From NCBI GenBank assembly GCA_016873635.1, contig VGWJ01000001.1, positions 1 to 64,000 of the forward strand: a stretch of DNA of 64,000 nt, in the 5' to 3' direction. The notes below the pieces were generated by a model. That model did not search any database and was not told the origin of the DNA. It was given only the letters and a program-made list of their open reading frames with translations. Source of the DNA: Lentisphaerota bacterium. GTDB lineage: Bacteria; Verrucomicrobiota; Kiritimatiellia; UBA8416; VGWJ01. The stretch's first letter is position 1. Each line of letters begins with the position of its first letter. Position numbers and translations under genes: made by a program. This document shows positions 1 through 8,727 of the stretch, in pieces.

Positions 1-140
1 GGCGCTAAGATAAGCCTCTTCACCCTCTTTGTCGCGAGCTTTGTCGGAGTCGCAAGGGGTTCGCGCATAGCGGGTTCGACAAAGCTCGCGACAAAGCTCG
101 CGACAAAGGACGTCATGCGGAGCTGTCTTATCTTAGCGCC
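1..140. repeat. MITE-like palindromic element, copy 1
   Basis: The window opens on GGCGCTAAGATAAG and the same sequence occurs inverted at 127-140. Between them lie several CTTTGTCGCGAG-type units and a core that is the reverse complement of the core of the copy at 30002-30137. The right arm is degenerate beyond its outer 14 bases. No transposase ORF is inside, so it is a small non-autonomous inverted-repeat element. The true left edge may lie outside the window. Confidence 0.75.
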
Positions 141-337
141 ATTCAGCGCAGAGGCGAAGGGCTTGGGGGAGGAGCGACGGGGCTAAGGCGTCTTGCCCAG
201 GCTGCGCGTTTGCGCTTGTCAAGCGGCGCGGGCCAGAGACAATGCCGCCTTTGCGTCGCTTCCGGGATGGGACATGGTCTTGATCGGAAAGGTGCTCTGA
301 GGCGCCGCCGCGCCCCCGGGTTGGCGGGGAGTGAAGC
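141..337. other. Intergenic stretch without a convincing gene
   Basis: About 200 bases between the repeat and the first plausible start codon. Short ORFs run through it in several frames, as expected at this GC content, but none has recognisable features. A purine-rich GGGGAG at about 326-331 can act as a ribosome binding site for the small ORF that follows. Confidence 0.5.
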
Positions 338-487
338 ATGACGAATCAGCTTGTTCCAGCCGCGCTCTCGCAGCCAGGCTTCGCGCGCGCCCTGATCGGC
401 CGCAACCGTGATCCGGAATCGAGGGCGGCCGTGCATCTGCTCGTCGGCCTCGGCGGCGCGCTTCGGTCGCGGGAGGGCGCGAAGTGA
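338..487 (+). CDS. Small ORF (49 aa) translationally coupled to a methyltransferase
   Basis: ATG start with GGGGAG six bases upstream. The ORF ends in a GTGA overlap with the next gene, a typical sign of translational coupling, and it contains the ribosome binding site (GGGAGG) of that gene. The product begins MTNQLVPAAL and has no recognisable domain, signal peptide or membrane segment. It could be a real small protein or a leader whose translation opens the downstream start; the sequence does not distinguish these. Confidence 0.4.
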   Translation: MTNQLVPAALSQPGFARALIGRNRDPESRAAVHLLVGLGGALRSREGAK

Positions 488-1200
488 GGGCGCTGTCCCG
501 CATCGCCAAGCCCGACACGCTGGCCGGCAGAGCGCTCTACCGGATTCTGCGGTGGCTTCATCCCGGGATCAACGAGCAGCACCGTCTGAGCCGGCTTGCG
601 GGGCGGGCCGGCTACTGGGCGGACATGCAGGTGTATGTATTCGGGTTCCTCACCAGGATGGGACTGCGGCCGTGGCACACGCTCCTGGATATCGGCTGCG
701 GTCCGCTGTCGGGCGGCCTGCCGCTGATACGTTACCTGGAGCCGGGCCGCTACGTGGGCGTGGATCTGCTCGAGGATACGGTGGCCGAAGCGCGGCGGCA
801 GATCGCGAAGCACGGCCTGGAGAACCGCCGTCCGGAGGTCCACGTCTCGCGCACGTTCGGCAGGGACGAACTGGACGGCCGGGTCTTCGACTTCATCTGG
901 GCTTCGCAGGTGATGTACCACCTTGTTCCGGACGACCTGCGCGCGCTGCTGGCGCAGGTCGCGGCGCGTCTCGCGCCCGGCGGCCGCTTCTACGGCGACA
1001 TTCTCGATCAATCCGTTTCCACGGCGGGACGTTATTGGAGGGGGTTTGCGTTTCACGTTCACGACCCGGAGGCGATTGCCGCCGCGGCCGCCGGCCTCGG
1101 CCTGGCCATGCGCAGGCTGGGCCGCGTCGAGGAATTCGGCTTTCCGCTGCCGGGGAGGCTGCGTCTGAGCAGCATGCTGGAGCTGTGCCGGGACGCGTGA
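484..1200 (+). CDS. Class I SAM-dependent methyltransferase
   Basis: 238 aa. A Rossmann-fold methyltransferase: motif I LLDIGCGPLSGG lies around residue 75, and the acidic end of strand 2 is VGVDLLE. Later FDFIWASQVMYHL and LAPGGRFYGD match the post-motif segments of the Methyltransf_11/25 families. The GTG start has GGGAGG seven bases upstream and overlaps the preceding 49-codon ORF by four bases. The N-terminal 40 residues are basic and precede the fold. The substrate cannot be inferred; there is no biosynthetic gene cluster around it. Confidence 0.8.
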   Translation: MRALSRIAKPDTLAGRALYRILRWLHPGINEQHRLSRLAGRAGYWADMQVYVFGFLTRMGLRPWHTLLDIGCGPLSGGLPLIRYLEPGRYVGVDLLEDTVAEARRQIAKHGLENRRPEVHVSRTFGRDELDGRVFDFIWASQVMYHLVPDDLRALLAQVAARLAPGGRFYGDILDQSVSTAGRYWRGFAFHVHDPEAIAAAAAGLGLAMRRLGRVEEFGFPLPGRLRLSSMLELCRDA

Positions 1201-1339
1201 CAGCGGCCTGGCCCGGCTTATTCGTGAACCTTCGTCGCGAGAGCGCGCAGGTTGCGTCAGATCAAGTGCCTGGCGCCGGCCCGTGCGATTTGCCTGCGCG
1301 AAGCCCGCGAAGAAAAAAGACAAGAAAGCCGTTAACTAT

Positions 1340-1367
1340 TTGACAGACCCCTGATGCGCCCTACAGT
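1340..1367 (+). promoter_or_regulatory. Putative sigma70-type promoter of the hydrogenase operon
   Basis: A perfect -35 box TTGACA (1340-1345) and a -10 like TACAGT (1362-1367) are separated by 16 bases. They lie about 40 bases upstream of the first gene of the hydrogenase operon, in the only AT-richer patch between that gene and the methyltransferase. All 17 downstream genes are tightly packed, so this is the likely operon promoter. Confidence 0.6.
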
Positions 1368-1408
1368 GTAAAAGATCAGGCCACACGGAGCCGCAGTCGG
1401 GAGGCGCT

Positions 1409-2437
1409 GTGCTGAAGCTTGACAAGGGGCGTCTCGGGGACTTTCTGCAGACGCTGTGCCGCGGCCGCGCCGTGTACGCGCTCGAGCAGGACGGCGACCA
1501 ATATCACCTTGTCCGCGCTGAAGCCTGGGATCCCGAACGCCACGTGCTCGGCGCCTACCGGCCGGTCGAACCGCTCAAGAGCCTGGTTTTCCCGCCGCGC
1601 GAGCGCGTGGGCGCGCCGGCCGCGCTGGCCGAGGCGGAAGGCGCGGCCGAGAGCATCGTCGTCGGCGCGAAGAACTGCGACGTCTCCGCGCTGCGCATCC
1701 ACGACTTCGTCCTGCGGGAGACCGCGCCGGCGGATCCCTACTACGCGCTGGCGCGCGAGAAGACCCTCATCGTTTCCTGCGACTGCACCGATGCCCGTGA
1801 GGTCTGCTTCTGTCCGGCGGTGGGCGAGCAGCCCTATGTTAAGGAAGGCAGCGACATCAACCTCGCGGCGACGCCGGAGGGCATCCTGGTGGAGGCGCTC
1901 AGCCGGCGCGGCGCGGATCTGCTGCGGCGCGCGGCGCCGGGCCTGCCGCCGGCGGACGAGGCCCTCGCGGCCGCGCGCGACGCCCAGCGCGCGCGCGTCG
2001 GCGAACTGGTCCGCGAACGGGCGGCATCCAGGGGCCTGAAGCGCGACGCCGATCTGCGCAAGGCGGTGCGCGGGACCGAGGAGCACGGCCTGTGGGACGA
2101 ATTCGCGGAGGACTGCGTGGAGTGCGGGGCCTGCAACCTGGCGTGTTGCACGTGCCACTGCTTCCTGCTGGCCGACGGCAGGGACGCGGACGGGCGGCCG
2201 GCGCGGCTGCGGCAGTGGGATTCGTGCCTGTACCTCAACTTCGCGCGCGTGGCCGGCGGGGCCAACCCGCGCCGGCGCCGCGCGGCGCGCCTGTACAACC
2301 GCTTCGACAAGAAATTCAATTTCTTTCCCGAGGTGCTCGGCAGGTACGCCTGCGACGGATGCGGGCGCTGCGCGGAAGCCTGCACGGGCCGGATCGATAT
2401 CCGCGATGTTCTGAAGAGGGCGCTGGATGCAGCCTGA
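1409..2437 (+). CDS. Hydrogenase-associated iron-sulfur subunit (HydB/AsrA-like, beta subunit)
   Basis: 342 aa. Resembles the beta subunit of archaeal-type sulfhydrogenases and anaerobic sulfite reductase subunit A, which pass electrons between a flavoprotein and the catalytic subunits. The C-terminal third carries two ferredoxin-type motifs, CVECGACNLACCTC and CDGCGRCAEAC, consistent with a Fer4_22 dicluster domain. A further Cys-rich segment, CDCTDAREVCFC, lies mid-protein. GTG start with GGGAGG upstream. It overlaps the next gene (the gamma-like flavoprotein) by 11 bases, as expected for a beta-gamma pair. First gene of the operon. Confidence 0.8.
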   Translation: MLKLDKGRLGDFLQTLCRGRAVYALEQDGDQYHLVRAEAWDPERHVLGAYRPVEPLKSLVFPPRERVGAPAALAEAEGAAESIVVGAKNCDVSALRIHDFVLRETAPADPYYALAREKTLIVSCDCTDAREVCFCPAVGEQPYVKEGSDINLAATPEGILVEALSRRGADLLRRAAPGLPPADEALAAARDAQRARVGELVRERAASRGLKRDADLRKAVRGTEEHGLWDEFAEDCVECGACNLACCTCHCFLLADGRDADGRPARLRQWDSCLYLNFARVAGGANPRRRRAARLYNRFDKKFNFFPEVLGRYACDGCGRCAEACTGRIDIRDVLKRALDAA

Positions 2438-3254
2438 TCCCTATGCGCCGATGCCGGCGGCGATCGTGGACGTCTTCGCCGAAACGCCCAACATCAAGAC
2501 GTTCCGCCTGCGACCGGAGGCGCCCGTGCCTTTCCGGGCGGGACAGTTCGTCGAGCTCAGCGTGCCGGGCCTGGGCGAAGCGCCGTTCACGCCGTCGTCC
2601 GCGCCGTCGGTCGCGGACACCATGGAGATCACCATCATGCGCGTGGGCCTGGTCACGGAGCGCCTGCACGCGCTGAAGCCGGGCGCCGTGGTGGGCGTCC
2701 GCGGCCCGCTGGGGAAGCCCTATCCGCTGGAGGCCATGCGCGGCAGGGAAGTGCTGGTGGTGGGCGGCGGCGTGGGCCTGGCCCCCCTGCGGGCGCTGCT
2801 GTTCGCCCTGTTCGAAGACGTGACCGCCTACAGGAAGATCATCCTGCGCTACGGCGCGCGCACCCCGTCGGACCTGGTCTACCGCGGGGCCCTGGACGAC
2901 CTGTGGGGCATGGCGGACGCCGTCGACGCAATGCTCACCGTGGACAGGCGCGACGACGGGTGGACGGGCCACGAGGGCGTCGTGACCACGATTCTCGAGC
3001 CCGGGCGGCTGACGTGCGACGCGCGGAACGGCGTGGCCGTGGTCTGCGGCCCGCCCATCATGATGAAGTTCACCACCGTCAAACTGCTGGATCTGGGCTA
3101 TGCCCCGGATCGCATCTATCTTTCCATGGAGAAGAACATGAGCTGCGGCATCGGCAAGTGCGGGCACTGCCGGCTGGGGGCGTACTACGCCTGTCAGGAC
3201 GGCCCGGTGTTCACCTTCGACAAGGTGCAGGGCCTGTCGAGGATATGGGACTAG
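2427..3254 (+). CDS. FAD/NAD(P)-binding oxidoreductase (HydG/AsrB-like, gamma subunit)
   Basis: 275 aa. Ferredoxin-reductase fold: FAD-binding barrel with RAGQFVELSVPG and a PFTPSS segment, then a nucleotide-binding domain with VVGGGVGLAPLR. The C-terminus has a [2Fe-2S] motif of the dihydroorotate dehydrogenase electron-transfer type, SCGIGKCGHCRLG followed by YACQDGPVF. In sulfhydrogenases this subunit oxidises or reduces NAD(P)H. With the preceding iron-sulfur protein it forms a diaphorase module placed upstream of a membrane hydrogenase rather than a soluble one. NAD versus NADP preference cannot be read safely. Confidence 0.85.
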   Translation: MQPDPYAPMPAAIVDVFAETPNIKTFRLRPEAPVPFRAGQFVELSVPGLGEAPFTPSSAPSVADTMEITIMRVGLVTERLHALKPGAVVGVRGPLGKPYPLEAMRGREVLVVGGGVGLAPLRALLFALFEDVTAYRKIILRYGARTPSDLVYRGALDDLWGMADAVDAMLTVDRRDDGWTGHEGVVTTILEPGRLTCDARNGVAVVCGPPIMMKFTTVKLLDLGYAPDRIYLSMEKNMSCGIGKCGHCRLGAYYACQDGPVFTFDKVQGLSRIWD

Positions 3255-3366
3255 GACGGAGGTTTCGGGTGTCGGGTTTCGGGTTTCAGGGAGGCGGGAG
3301 AGCGCCAGGCGCGCGTCCGTTGCCTTGCTCCCTGACACCTGACGCCCGGCGCCCGGCTGGAAGGGC

Positions 3367-3849
3367 ATGAAGCGACTGCTCATAGACCTCTACAAGTGCG
3401 ACGCCTGCGAGGAGTGCGCGGTGAAATGCGACTATTTCTACCGCCAGGCCGCGACCGACCACGGCGTGCTCGGGCTGCGCGAACGCGCCACCTTCCTCAC
3501 GGTCTGCCGGCGCTGCGAGGACCCGGCCTGCGTGGCGGCATGCAAGTTCGAGGCCCTGGAGCGCCAGCCGGACGACGCGCTCAAGCGCCACAACCTGCGC
3601 TGCGTGAGCTGCAAGTGCTGCAGCCATGCCTGCCCCTTCGGCACGATCTACCCCGAAACCGTGCCGTTCCACGCGATGAACTGCGATTTCTGCGTCAACT
3701 CCGCGGGAGAGGCGCCGCCCTGCACGCTTTCGTGCGCGAAGGACGCCCTCGCGTACCGCGAGATAAGCGACCCCGAGAAGGAAGGCGTCGTGCTGATCGG
3801 CGACAACCTGGCCGTGCGCGCGCCGGTGTGGGACAAGAAGAAGGTCTAG
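3367..3849 (+). CDS. Polyferredoxin electron-transfer subunit (four [4Fe-4S] motifs)
   Basis: 160 aa with sixteen cysteines in four groups: CDACEECAVKC, CRRCEDPACVAAC, CVSCKCCSHAC and CDFCVNS...CTLSC. This is the HydN/CooF/DmsB type of electron carrier, able to hold four [4Fe-4S] clusters. About 110 bases separate it from the flavoprotein gene, the widest gap in the operon. It is followed at once by the NuoH-like membrane subunit. Likely role: wiring the diaphorase, or soluble ferredoxin, to the hydrogenase core. Confidence 0.85.
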   Translation: MKRLLIDLYKCDACEECAVKCDYFYRQAATDHGVLGLRERATFLTVCRRCEDPACVAACKFEALERQPDDALKRHNLRCVSCKCCSHACPFGTIYPETVPFHAMNCDFCVNSAGEAPPCTLSCAKDALAYREISDPEKEGVVLIGDNLAVRAPVWDKKKV

Positions 3850-3851
3850 CC

Positions 3852-4778
3852 ATGGAAATGCTGCCGCTCACGCTGCAGGTGCTGGTGTTTCCCGGCCTGC
3901 TCTTCGCCGCCGCGGCGGGGCTGGTGACCAGCTGGGTGGACCGCATGGTGACCGCGCGCGTGCAGATGCGCGTGGGGCCGCCCTTCCTGCAGCCGTTCTA
4001 CGACGTGGTGAAGCTGATGATCAAGGAGACCTGCGTCCCGGCAGGCGGCGCGCGCGCCCTGTTCCTGGCCGCTCCGCTGGCGGGTCTTGCCGGCGCGGCG
4101 CTGGCCTCCACGATCATCTGGCGCGCCTTCCTCGCGCGGGGTTCCGGTTTCAGCGGCGACGTGATCGTGCTGCTGTACCTGCTCACGCTGCCCGCGCTGG
4201 CCGTGATCCTCGGATCGTTCGCCTCGCGCAACCCGCTGGCCTCGCTGGGCGGGAGCCGCGAGATGAAGCTGCTCCTGGCCTACGAGCTGCCGTTCGTGCT
4301 GGCGGTGCTGGCGGTGGTGGCGCGCACGGGCGCGCTGCGCCTCGAGGAAATCCTGGCGGCGCCGGCCGCGGCCACGCGGCCCTCGGGGATCATCGCCCTG
4401 GTCGTGGCCGTGCTGTGCATGCAGGCCAAGCTGACGCTCGTGCCGTTCGACGCGCCCGAAGCCGAGACCGAGCTCAGCGGCGGCGCCTACATCGAGTATT
4501 CGGGGCCGCCGCTGGCCGTCTTCAAGCTCACGCGGGCCATGATGCTGTTCACCATGCCGGTCTTCCTGGTGGCCGTGTTCGGAGGCGGCATCCGGCTGGG
4601 CGACGGCGTGCTGCCCGCCGTGGCGGGCGTGCTCAAGGTGGTCGGGCTGGTCGTGGCGACGATCCTGATCCGCAACACGGCGCCGCGGGTGCGCATCGAC
4701 CAGGCCGTGCGGTTCTTCTGGGGGCCCGCGACCCTGGCGGCGCTGGTCGCCACGGGCCTGGTGTTTGTGGGACTGTGA
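3852..4778 (+). CDS. NuoH/EchB/MbhM-like membrane subunit
   Basis: 308 aa. Complex I subunit 1 family, the membrane anchor linking hydrogenase and ion-pumping arms. The conserved loop RMVTARVQMRVGPPFLQPFYDVVKL and the acidic segment DAPEAETELSGGAYIEYSG are typical of the family. About eight hydrophobic helices. The ATG at 3852 sits two bases after the stop of the ferredoxin gene. The ORF track shows a longer open frame, but its upstream part is a shadow of the ferredoxin gene. Confidence 0.9.
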   Translation: MEMLPLTLQVLVFPGLLFAAAAGLVTSWVDRMVTARVQMRVGPPFLQPFYDVVKLMIKETCVPAGGARALFLAAPLAGLAGAALASTIIWRAFLARGSGFSGDVIVLLYLLTLPALAVILGSFASRNPLASLGGSREMKLLLAYELPFVLAVLAVVARTGALRLEEILAAPAAATRPSGIIALVVAVLCMQAKLTLVPFDAPEAETELSGGAYIEYSGPPLAVFKLTRAMMLFTMPVFLVAVFGGGIRLGDGVLPAVAGVLKVVGLVVATILIRNTAPRVRIDQAVRFFWGPATLAALVATGLVFVGL

Positions 4779-4780
4779 AC

Positions 4781-5203
4781 ATGAGCTTTGCGGTCAGAGC
4801 GCTGACAAGGTCGCTGAACGTGTTCCACCTCGGCGGCAGCGCGTGCAACAACTGCGACATAGAGATTTTGGACGCGCTGACGCCGCGCTACGACGTGGAG
4901 CGCTTCGGACTGACGCTCGTCGGCAGCGTCCGGCACGCGGACCTGATTCTCCTGTCGGGGGTCTTCAACACGAAGGCGGCGATTCGCGCCAGGCGGATCT
5001 ACGAGCAGGCGCCGAAGCCGGTGGTCGTCGTGGCCATCGGCGCCTGCGCCTGCACGGGCGACATTTTCCGGAAGTCGTACAACTGGGACGGGCCGGTCGA
5101 CCGCTACATACCGGTGGACGCCTACGTGGCGGGCTGTCCGCCCAAGCCGGAAGCCATGCTCGAGGCCGTGGTGACGCTGGTGAAGAAATTGAGGGGCGCA
5201 TGA
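4781..5203 (+). CDS. Group 4 [NiFe]-hydrogenase small subunit (NuoB/EchC/MbhJ-like)
   Basis: 140 aa, the short form typical of energy-converting hydrogenases, which bind only the proximal [4Fe-4S] cluster. The four expected ligands are visible: ACNNC (Cys22 and Cys25), GACAC around residue 88 and AGCPPKPEAM near residue 118. It transfers electrons to the nickel-iron site of the large subunit. The start lies two bases after the NuoH-like stop and the stop overlaps the next start (ATGA). Confidence 0.92.
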   Translation: MSFAVRALTRSLNVFHLGGSACNNCDIEILDALTPRYDVERFGLTLVGSVRHADLILLSGVFNTKAAIRARRIYEQAPKPVVVVAIGACACTGDIFRKSYNWDGPVDRYIPVDAYVAGCPPKPEAMLEAVVTLVKKLRGA

Positions 5204-5652
5204 CCAGGGACGACATACTGGCGCGGATCAAGGCCGAACTGGGCGACCGCGTGGTCGATTTCCACGCGAAATCGGACAGGCGGTATTACGTCGAGGTCGG
5301 TCCGGACGACGTCCCCGGCGCCACCCGGCTCATCTTCGAAGAGCTGGGCGCGCGGTTTCAGATCGCGACGGGCATCGACACGCCGCGGGCCATCGAGATT
5401 CTCTATCACTGGGCGTTCGACCGGTTCGGCTTCGTGCTGACGCTGCGCACGAAGCTCGACCGCGAGAAGCCCGAGGTTGACTCGGTCGCCGGGATCTGCA
5501 CCGGGACCGAGTGGATCGAGCGCGAGATGTGGGAGCTGCTGGGCGTGAAGTTCCGCGGTCATCCCGACATGCGGCACCTGCTGCTCAGGGATGACTGGCC
5601 GGCGGGGAAGTTCCCGCTGCGCAGGGATTACGTGAGGGCAGACCATGCCTAG
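5200..5652 (+). CDS. NuoC/EchD/MbhK-like subunit
   Basis: 150 aa. Complex I 30-kDa subunit family. The conserved region includes EREMWELLGVKFRGHPDMRHLLL followed by the LRRDYV tail. It stabilises the large/small subunit interface in complex I and group 4 hydrogenases. It overlaps the small-subunit gene by four bases and the large-subunit gene by eight. Confidence 0.9.
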   Translation: MTRDDILARIKAELGDRVVDFHAKSDRRYYVEVGPDDVPGATRLIFEELGARFQIATGIDTPRAIEILYHWAFDRFGFVLTLRTKLDREKPEVDSVAGICTGTEWIEREMWELLGVKFRGHPDMRHLLLRDDWPAGKFPLRRDYVRADHA

Positions 5653-6871
5653 GACCGCCATAATCCCCATCGGCCCTTATCATCCGCTGCAGGAGGAGCC
5701 GGAATTCTTCAAGCTGCACGTGGAGGGCGAGACGGTGGTCGGGCTGGACATCGAGCTGGGGTACAACCACCGCGGCATCGAGAAGCTCTCCGAGTCCAAG
5801 ACCTTCGAGCAGACGGTGTTTCTCGTGGAGCGCATCTGCGGCATCTGCTCCACGTCGCACCCCATCGCCTGCGTGCAGGCCATCGAGGACGCGGGCAACA
5901 TCGCTGTCCCGGAGCGGGCGCTGTACATCCGCTCCCTGATCGGGGAGCTCGAGCGGCTGCACTCGCACCTGCTGTGGCTGGGGCTGGCGGGCCATTTTCT
6001 CGGTTTCAACACGGTCTGGATGTGGGTCTGGCGCTATCGCGAGGACCTGCTGGACATCATGGAGCTGCTCACCGGCAACCGGAACCACTATGCCATGATG
6101 AAGCCGGGCGGCGTGCGCCGCGACATCCGCCGCGAGGACATCCCGGCCGTGCGCAAGATGCTCGACGGTCTCAAGGGGCCGCTGGCCCTGTTCCGCGACG
6201 CGGTGGCGGAAGACCCGGTCATTCACGCCCGGCTCAAGGACGTGGGCGTGCTCACGCGGCAGGAGGTGATCGACTACTGCGCGCTGGGGCCCACGGCGCG
6301 CGCTTCGGGCGTGGCGATCGACGTCCGGCGGGACCATCCGCACGCGGCCTACGGCCTGGTGGAATGGGACGTGTGCGTCGAGCACAACGGGGACGTGTTC
6401 GACAAGGCGGTGGTCCGCATCCGCGAAATGTTCGAGTCGGTCCGCATCGTGGCGCAGTGCCTGGACCGCCTGGAGGTCGTGGGCGGCCCGATCGACTCGA
6501 ACCCGAAGGAGATTCCGCCGGGGGAGGGGATCGGCCACTACGAGGCGCCGCGCGGCGAGGTGTTCCACTACGTGCGCAGCGACGGCGGCAACCGGCCGGC
6601 GCGCCACAAGGTGCGGGCGCCGAGCTACATGAACGTGCCCACGGACCGCGCCGCGGTGCTGGGAGGCTCGGTGTCCGACGCCACGATCGTGCTGGCGGCG
6701 GTCGACCCCTGCTACTGCTGCACGGAGCGCATGGCGGCGCTGGACGCGTCCACGGGCCGCCGGCTGATGGGCGCGAAGGAGCTGCTGCGGCTTTCGTGGG
6801 AAAAGACGGAACGTCTGAAGCGGGAACTGGGGGCGGAAGGTCCGAAGCTGGACCTCGCCCGGACGGAATGA
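5645..6871 (+). CDS. Group 4 [NiFe]-hydrogenase large catalytic subunit (NuoD/EchE/MbhL-like)
   Basis: 408 aa. Both nickel-binding motifs are intact: RICGICSTSH (Cys65, Cys68) and DPCYCCTER (Cys356, Cys359). This separates it from complex I NuoD and from Mbx/Mbs-type paralogues, which have lost cysteines. About 46 residues follow the second motif, starting at Met363, so maturation probably requires cleavage after Arg362; a HycI-like protease is encoded at the end of the operon. The reaction is reversible proton reduction to H2. Confidence 0.93.
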   Translation: MPRTAIIPIGPYHPLQEEPEFFKLHVEGETVVGLDIELGYNHRGIEKLSESKTFEQTVFLVERICGICSTSHPIACVQAIEDAGNIAVPERALYIRSLIGELERLHSHLLWLGLAGHFLGFNTVWMWVWRYREDLLDIMELLTGNRNHYAMMKPGGVRRDIRREDIPAVRKMLDGLKGPLALFRDAVAEDPVIHARLKDVGVLTRQEVIDYCALGPTARASGVAIDVRRDHPHAAYGLVEWDVCVEHNGDVFDKAVVRIREMFESVRIVAQCLDRLEVVGGPIDSNPKEIPPGEGIGHYEAPRGEVFHYVRSDGGNRPARHKVRAPSYMNVPTDRAAVLGGSVSDATIVLAAVDPCYCCTERMAALDASTGRRLMGAKELLRLSWEKTERLKRELGAEGPKLDLARTE

Positions 6872-6875
6872 GAAC

Positions 6876-8717
6876 ATGAACGGGCTCGGCGACATCCTGC
6901 GGCATCCGGTGGGGCTGACGATCGGGGTGCCGCTGCTGACGGGGCTGATCGGCCGCCTGCTGCCGCGCGCCTGGCGGCGGGAGCAGGGCATCGTGGCCGT
7001 GGCGGGCACGGCGGTCGCGGCCATGCTGGCCTGGCGCGTGTTCGCGGCCGGCGGCCTGATGCCTGGCGCGGGGCCCTGGCTGGTCGTGGACGGCCTGAGC
7101 CGCTTCGTGCTGGCGGCCGTGGCGACCTTCGGTTTCCTGATCGCGCTGTTCTCGCTGGGGCACGCGGCCGTGCCGCCGGTCGCCCGCGAGTACTACGCGT
7201 ACCTGGCGTGGACCGTGGGCATCGCGTGCGGGGCGGTGCTGGCCAACGACCTGATCCTCCTGCTCGTCTTGTGGGGCCTGCTGGGGCTGACGCTTTACGT
7301 GATGATCGGCCTGTCGGGCCCCGACGCCTCGGCGGCGGCCAAGAAGAGCTTCGTGATCGTCGGCGGGTCCGACTGCCTGCTCATGCTGGGCATCGTCATC
7401 GTCTGGCTGCTGACCGGCAGCACGCGCATGAACGGGCCCGTTCTGCCCTTCACGGGCGGCCTGACCTACGCGGCGTTCCTGTGCTTCGCCGCGGCGGCGC
7501 TCGCCAAGGCCGGGGCGGTGCCGGTGCATTCGTGGGTGCCGGACTGCGGCGAGAAGGCGCTGGCGCCGGTGACCGCGTTCCTCCCGGCCTCGCTGGACAA
7601 GCTGCTGGGCATCTACCTGCTGGCGCGCGTGACGCGCGGCATGTTCGCGCCGGACGCATGCATGAACCTGGTGCTGATGGCCGTCGGGGCGGTGACCGTG
7701 GTGGCGGCGGTGATGATGGCGCTGGTGCAGCACGATCTGAAGCGGCTGCTTTCCTACCACGCCGTAAGCCAGGTGGGGTACATGGTGCTGGGCATCGGCG
7801 CGGGCACGCCGCTGGGCCTGGCCGGCGGGCTTTTCCACATGCTCAATAACGCGGTTTACAAGTCGGCCCTGTTCCTTTGCGCGGGCGCGGTGGAGGAAAA
7901 GGCCGGCACGACCGATCTCGACCGGCTGGGCGGACTGGCGCGGGCCATGCCGGCGACCTTCGCCACCTGCCTGACCGCGTCGCTGGCCATCTCGGGCATT
8001 CCGCCCCTGAACGGGTTCTTCTCGAAGTGGATGGTCTACCAGGGGATCGTGCAGTCGGCCGGCGCGGCGGGACCCGTCTGGGTGGTGTGGCTGGCGGCGG
8101 CCATGATCGGTTCGGCGCTGACCCTGGCCAGCTTCGCCAAGGTGCTGCACGCGGTGTTCCTGTGCAAGCCGGCCGCGGGGACGGACTTGAGGGAGGCGCG
8201 GGAAGTGAACTGGGCCATGCGCGCGCCCATGCTCGCGCTGGCGGCCGTGTGCGTGCTGTTCGGCGTGCTGGCCGTGCCGCTGCCGTTGCGGACGATGATC
8301 CTGCCGGCGGCCGGCGGGGACACGCCCATGATCGGCGTCTGGTGGTCCGGCACGGCCACGGCCATGATGGCCGCGGCGTTTGTCTTCGGCCTGCTGCTCT
8401 ACGCCGTTTCGCGCGCGGGCCGGGCGCGGGAGTGCGCGACATACGTCGGGGGCGAGATTGTGGGAGCAAGCGCGGCGCCCGCGGCAAGCGTGGAGGTGAC
8501 CGGCGTCGATTTCTACCGCACGATCGAGGAGATGCAGCCGCTGCAGAGCATCTACGCCGCGGCCGGGAAGAAGCTTTTCGACCTGTACGACGTGGGCACG
8601 AGCGTGCTGTTCTATTTCGTGGAAGCGCTGCGCAAGGCGCACGGCGGCGTGCTGCCCGTCTACCTGACCTGGGTGCTGGCGGGCCTGCTCATACTGGTGT
8701 GGCGGCTGGCGCAATGA
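6876..8717 (+). CDS. Antiporter-like membrane subunit (NuoL/MrpA N-terminal module)
   Basis: 613 aa, about 15 hydrophobic helices. Proton_antipo_M family: the LAKAGAVPVHSWVPD segment holds the conserved Lys, with further conserved residues in QHDLKRLLSYHAVSQVGYM and SGIPPLNGFFSKW. The C-terminal extension, containing FYRTIEEMQPL and a final helix, resembles NuoL-like tails in hydrogenase complexes. With the next gene (DUF4040 plus MbhE-like) it equals a split MrpA. It is one of two antiporter-type subunits in this operon. Likely role: H+ or Na+ translocation. Confidence 0.88.
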   Translation: MNGLGDILRHPVGLTIGVPLLTGLIGRLLPRAWRREQGIVAVAGTAVAAMLAWRVFAAGGLMPGAGPWLVVDGLSRFVLAAVATFGFLIALFSLGHAAVPPVAREYYAYLAWTVGIACGAVLANDLILLLVLWGLLGLTLYVMIGLSGPDASAAAKKSFVIVGGSDCLLMLGIVIVWLLTGSTRMNGPVLPFTGGLTYAAFLCFAAAALAKAGAVPVHSWVPDCGEKALAPVTAFLPASLDKLLGIYLLARVTRGMFAPDACMNLVLMAVGAVTVVAAVMMALVQHDLKRLLSYHAVSQVGYMVLGIGAGTPLGLAGGLFHMLNNAVYKSALFLCAGAVEEKAGTTDLDRLGGLARAMPATFATCLTASLAISGIPPLNGFFSKWMVYQGIVQSAGAAGPVWVVWLAAAMIGSALTLASFAKVLHAVFLCKPAAGTDLREAREVNWAMRAPMLALAAVCVLFGVLAVPLPLRTMILPAAGGDTPMIGVWWSGTATAMMAAAFVFGLLLYAVSRAGRARECATYVGGEIVGASAAPAASVEVTGVDFYRTIEEMQPLQSIYAAAGKKLFDLYDVGTSVLFYFVEALRKAHGGVLPVYLTWVLAGLLILVWRLAQ

Positions 8718-8727
8718 AAGAAGGGCC

